From: Dipetalonema caudispina | Lineage: Eukaryota; Nematoda; Chromadorea; Rhabditida; Onchocercidae | DNA length: 64,000 bases | NCBI GenBank assembly: GCA_013365325.1 | Contig: JABVXV010000097.1 | Coordinates: 62,001 to 126,000, forward strand | Reading direction: 5' to 3' | Part shown: positions 62,801 through 64,000 of the stretch, piece by piece | How the letters are laid out: every line of letters starts with the position of its first letter | How positions within the stretch are numbered: position 1 is the first letter of the stretch | Notes under the pieces: model-generated | What the model was told of the DNA's origin: nothing | Databases searched by the model: none | The model's input: only the letters and a program-made list of their open reading frames with translations | Translations under genes and position numbers: made by a program

Positions 62801-63699
62801 TTAAATTAACAACTCAAATATTTGCATAGGTAAGTATTTCGGATATCTGATATCAATTCAGCATTTCCAATACTACACTTCCTTCAGGTACACTGTAAAA
62901 GTGAACAATGCATAACACCAGATGTGGATGAAGGTGGTGATAACAGCCAAACAAGTACTAATGGTACTGCTAACACTTCTGCAACAACAGTCACTGTTCC
63001 TGCATTATCCGCCGAACAATCATTTCAACTAGCACCAGAATCACATCGCTCATTATTCTTAAATCCTGTTAATCAACAACGATTTCCCAGATTTTCACCC
63101 AATAATCCGGTATGTCTTTATAACAATATTGGAAATTAGTCCAATTATAAAGATTAAAATCAAATAAGCCGCAAATTTATGATTGCTAAATTCAGACAAC
63201 ATAATTACTTAAACTTTCGCTTCCAATTTGCATCTATTCACTGAATTTTTCCTTCTGTTACATCAAATAATTTTCATAATTTTCATCAAACATATTCCGC
63301 AATTTCTTAGCTACAAAAAAGAAATGATAAAATGAAATGAAATTTTACTGGATATTCCAAAATTTAGTAATTATTAAAAATTACCTAGAAAATTTGCTAT
63401 TCATGGATTTTAACAATCATGTGATAAGATTATTTAGCAAAAATAATAAAGTTAAATAATAATTAAAATTAAACGAGAATTAAAAAGTCTTACTAAAAAT
63501 ATCTTTTAAATTAGCAATTATTTTTATTTTTTTAAAAAATTCTCAAAAATTTCCAATTTTTTTTCAGACGATGCACAGTGGTTTTGTTACATCTAATCCG
63601 TATCAAACTCCAAGTACGATGATGCCAACAAATGGAAGCTTTCAATTCACCGATTTTAATGTTTATACACATTTTTCACCAAAAATGTCTATACCATAA
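55437..63699 (+). CDS. ref-2: ZIC/odd-paired family zinc-finger transcription factor (8 exons, 448 aa)
   Basis: Exons 55437-55564, 56599-56738, 56857-57146, 57456-57596, 58048-58171, 60496-60665, 62888-63109, 63568-63699; consistent phases, stop TAA. A low-complexity N-terminal half (Pro, Ser, Asn, Gln) precedes five C2H2 fingers. Finger 1: C182, C191, H204, H209 in the ZIC form CQW..C, ending EHVG. Finger 2: C220, C225, H241, H245. Finger 3: C253, C256, H269, H273. Finger 4: C281, C286, H299, H303. Finger 5: C311, C316, H329, H333. The stretches [40 protein letters not shown] and [11 protein letters not shown] are ZIC signatures. Finger 3 has C-x2-C where ZIC proteins usually have C-x4-C. 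The product is a DNA-binding nuclear regulator; in C. elegans REF-2 acts in neural and vulval-hypodermal fate choices (family knowledge). The exon 3 donor is uncertain: GTTGGT at 57147 keeps frame, and a later GTGGGA would add nine residues. An alternative last exon may exist beyond the stop. Confidence 0.95.
55874..55898. repeat. (GA)n microsatellite in ref-2 intron 1
   Basis: A GA repeat followed by an A run, within the 1-kb first intron. Confidence 0.9.
58260..58620. repeat. 127-bp tandem repeat, nearly three copies
   Basis: CAATCCTTATAAATTT recurs at 58294, 58421 and 58548, exactly 127 bp apart, within near-identical surroundings (TTACTATCATAGCAAATTT and TTCATTTCATTACA). It lies in the ref-2 intron between the finger 3 and finger 4 exons. 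Confidence 0.95.
58640..58816. other. More complex intronic stretch ending in (ATC)n
   Basis: Just after the 127-bp repeats, a moderately GC-rich, non-repetitive stretch (GAGGCCCCACTCGACTTC, an E-box CAGCTG, CTCACCTACCTTCG) runs into an ATC microsatellite at 58791-58816. It is a plausible intronic enhancer, but only from its composition. Confidence 0.3.
60141..60188. repeat. (ATTC)n microsatellite in a ref-2 intron
   Basis: About ten ATTC units with one ACTT interruption. The next 120 bases are again more complex and GC-richer (AGAATCCGGCATCTGGCC). Confidence 0.92.
60666..62887 (+). other. Large ref-2 intron (2.2 kb)
   Basis: It separates the finger 4-5 exon from the C-terminal exons, splitting just before the last histidine of finger 5. 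It contains a TGCGCGCGCGCA alternating tract at 61808-61819 and a less AT-rich stretch to about 62060; no coding exon was found. Confidence 0.75.
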
Positions 63700-64000
63700 A
63701 TTTGCAAATTTAAAATTTCTTCTACGAAATTATTGTTTTTTTTTTAACTGTTTAACGATTGATCGTTCCTTATTATTCTGTACAACTCTTCCTTCCTTCA
63801 CTTTCCTTGATTATAGGAGTTTCATAATTATGACCTTTGTAGATTCAGATAGGTTAGGATGCATTCATTGCAACATTTTGAAGCATCAACACAAACTTCT
63901 GCTGATGTGAAAAGTGTAAAGGAATATTTGATCCAAATTTTTGCAACAAAATTAACTTAACTCATTTTCATGTTAAATGAATGATATAAATGAGTTGCAA
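63700..64000 (+). other. ref-2 3' flank with a coding-like frame
   Basis: After the ref-2 stop, a plus-strand frame at 63859-63960 reads MHSLQHFEASTQTSADVKS and on to a TAA. ATAG at 63848-63851 could serve as an acceptor in phase 0 with an internal donor of the last ref-2 exon (GTTTAT after FQFTDFN), giving an alternative C-terminus. The 92-codon frame at 63632-63910 overlaps it in another frame and is not supported. Confidence 0.3.

Noticed and set aside
1..64000. tRNA, rRNA, CRISPR arrays, viral or transposase genes
   Set aside because: No tRNA arm or rRNA motif, no regularly spaced repeats of CRISPR type and no recognisable transposase, reverse transcriptase or viral protein was seen on either strand by reading; a covariance-model scan was not possible.

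Overview
The window looks like nuclear DNA of a nematode, probably a spirurid of the filarial type. It is very AT-rich and carries dozens of A or T runs of 15-42 bases. Genes are split by many small AT-rich introns with TTTCAG or TTTTAG acceptors. The gene content (cuticle collagen, nematode-style insulin-like peptide, saposin-like protein, PGVLRFamide precursor, neuroligin, ZIC factor) is typical of nematodes. I saw no bacterial, viral or transposon coding sequence that I recognise. No species can be named from the sequence alone.

I could build seven multi-exon genes in which splice sites and reading phases agree from end to end. Left part, all on the minus strand: a 290-residue multi-pass membrane protein of unknown family (1123-3973), an insulin-like peptide (4619-6009), a secreted saposin-like protein (12469-13107) and a cuticle collagen (15155-16627). 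The next 13 kb (16.6-29.9 kb) are gene-poor and full of microsatellites, one 191-bp-offset tandem repeat and a few short coding-like scraps. Right part, all on the plus strand: neuroligin nlg-1 with 21 coding exons (29880-39672), the FMRFamide-like precursor flp-18 (44506-48265) and the five-zinc-finger ZIC factor ref-2 (55437-63699), which starts inside the only GC-rich island of the window.

The right half is a neural set: a postsynaptic adhesion protein, a neuropeptide precursor and a developmental transcription factor. The left half is secretory and structural. As I recall, the C. elegans counterparts of the three right-hand genes are all on chromosome X, so the window may come from the X-derived linkage element. 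The genes are far apart, each with its own start, and nothing suggests an operon across the window.

Beyond these genes, the items most worth a second look are: a GC-elevated coding-like block on the minus strand at 50.71-50.96 kb; antisense cysteine-rich open frames inside introns of nlg-1 and flp-18; a possible alternative last exon of ref-2; extra cysteines in the insulin-like peptide; a 13-bp inverted repeat that carries AGGTCA half-sites at 11.7 kb; and three separate tandem duplications (85, 85 and 127 bp) in introns or spacers.
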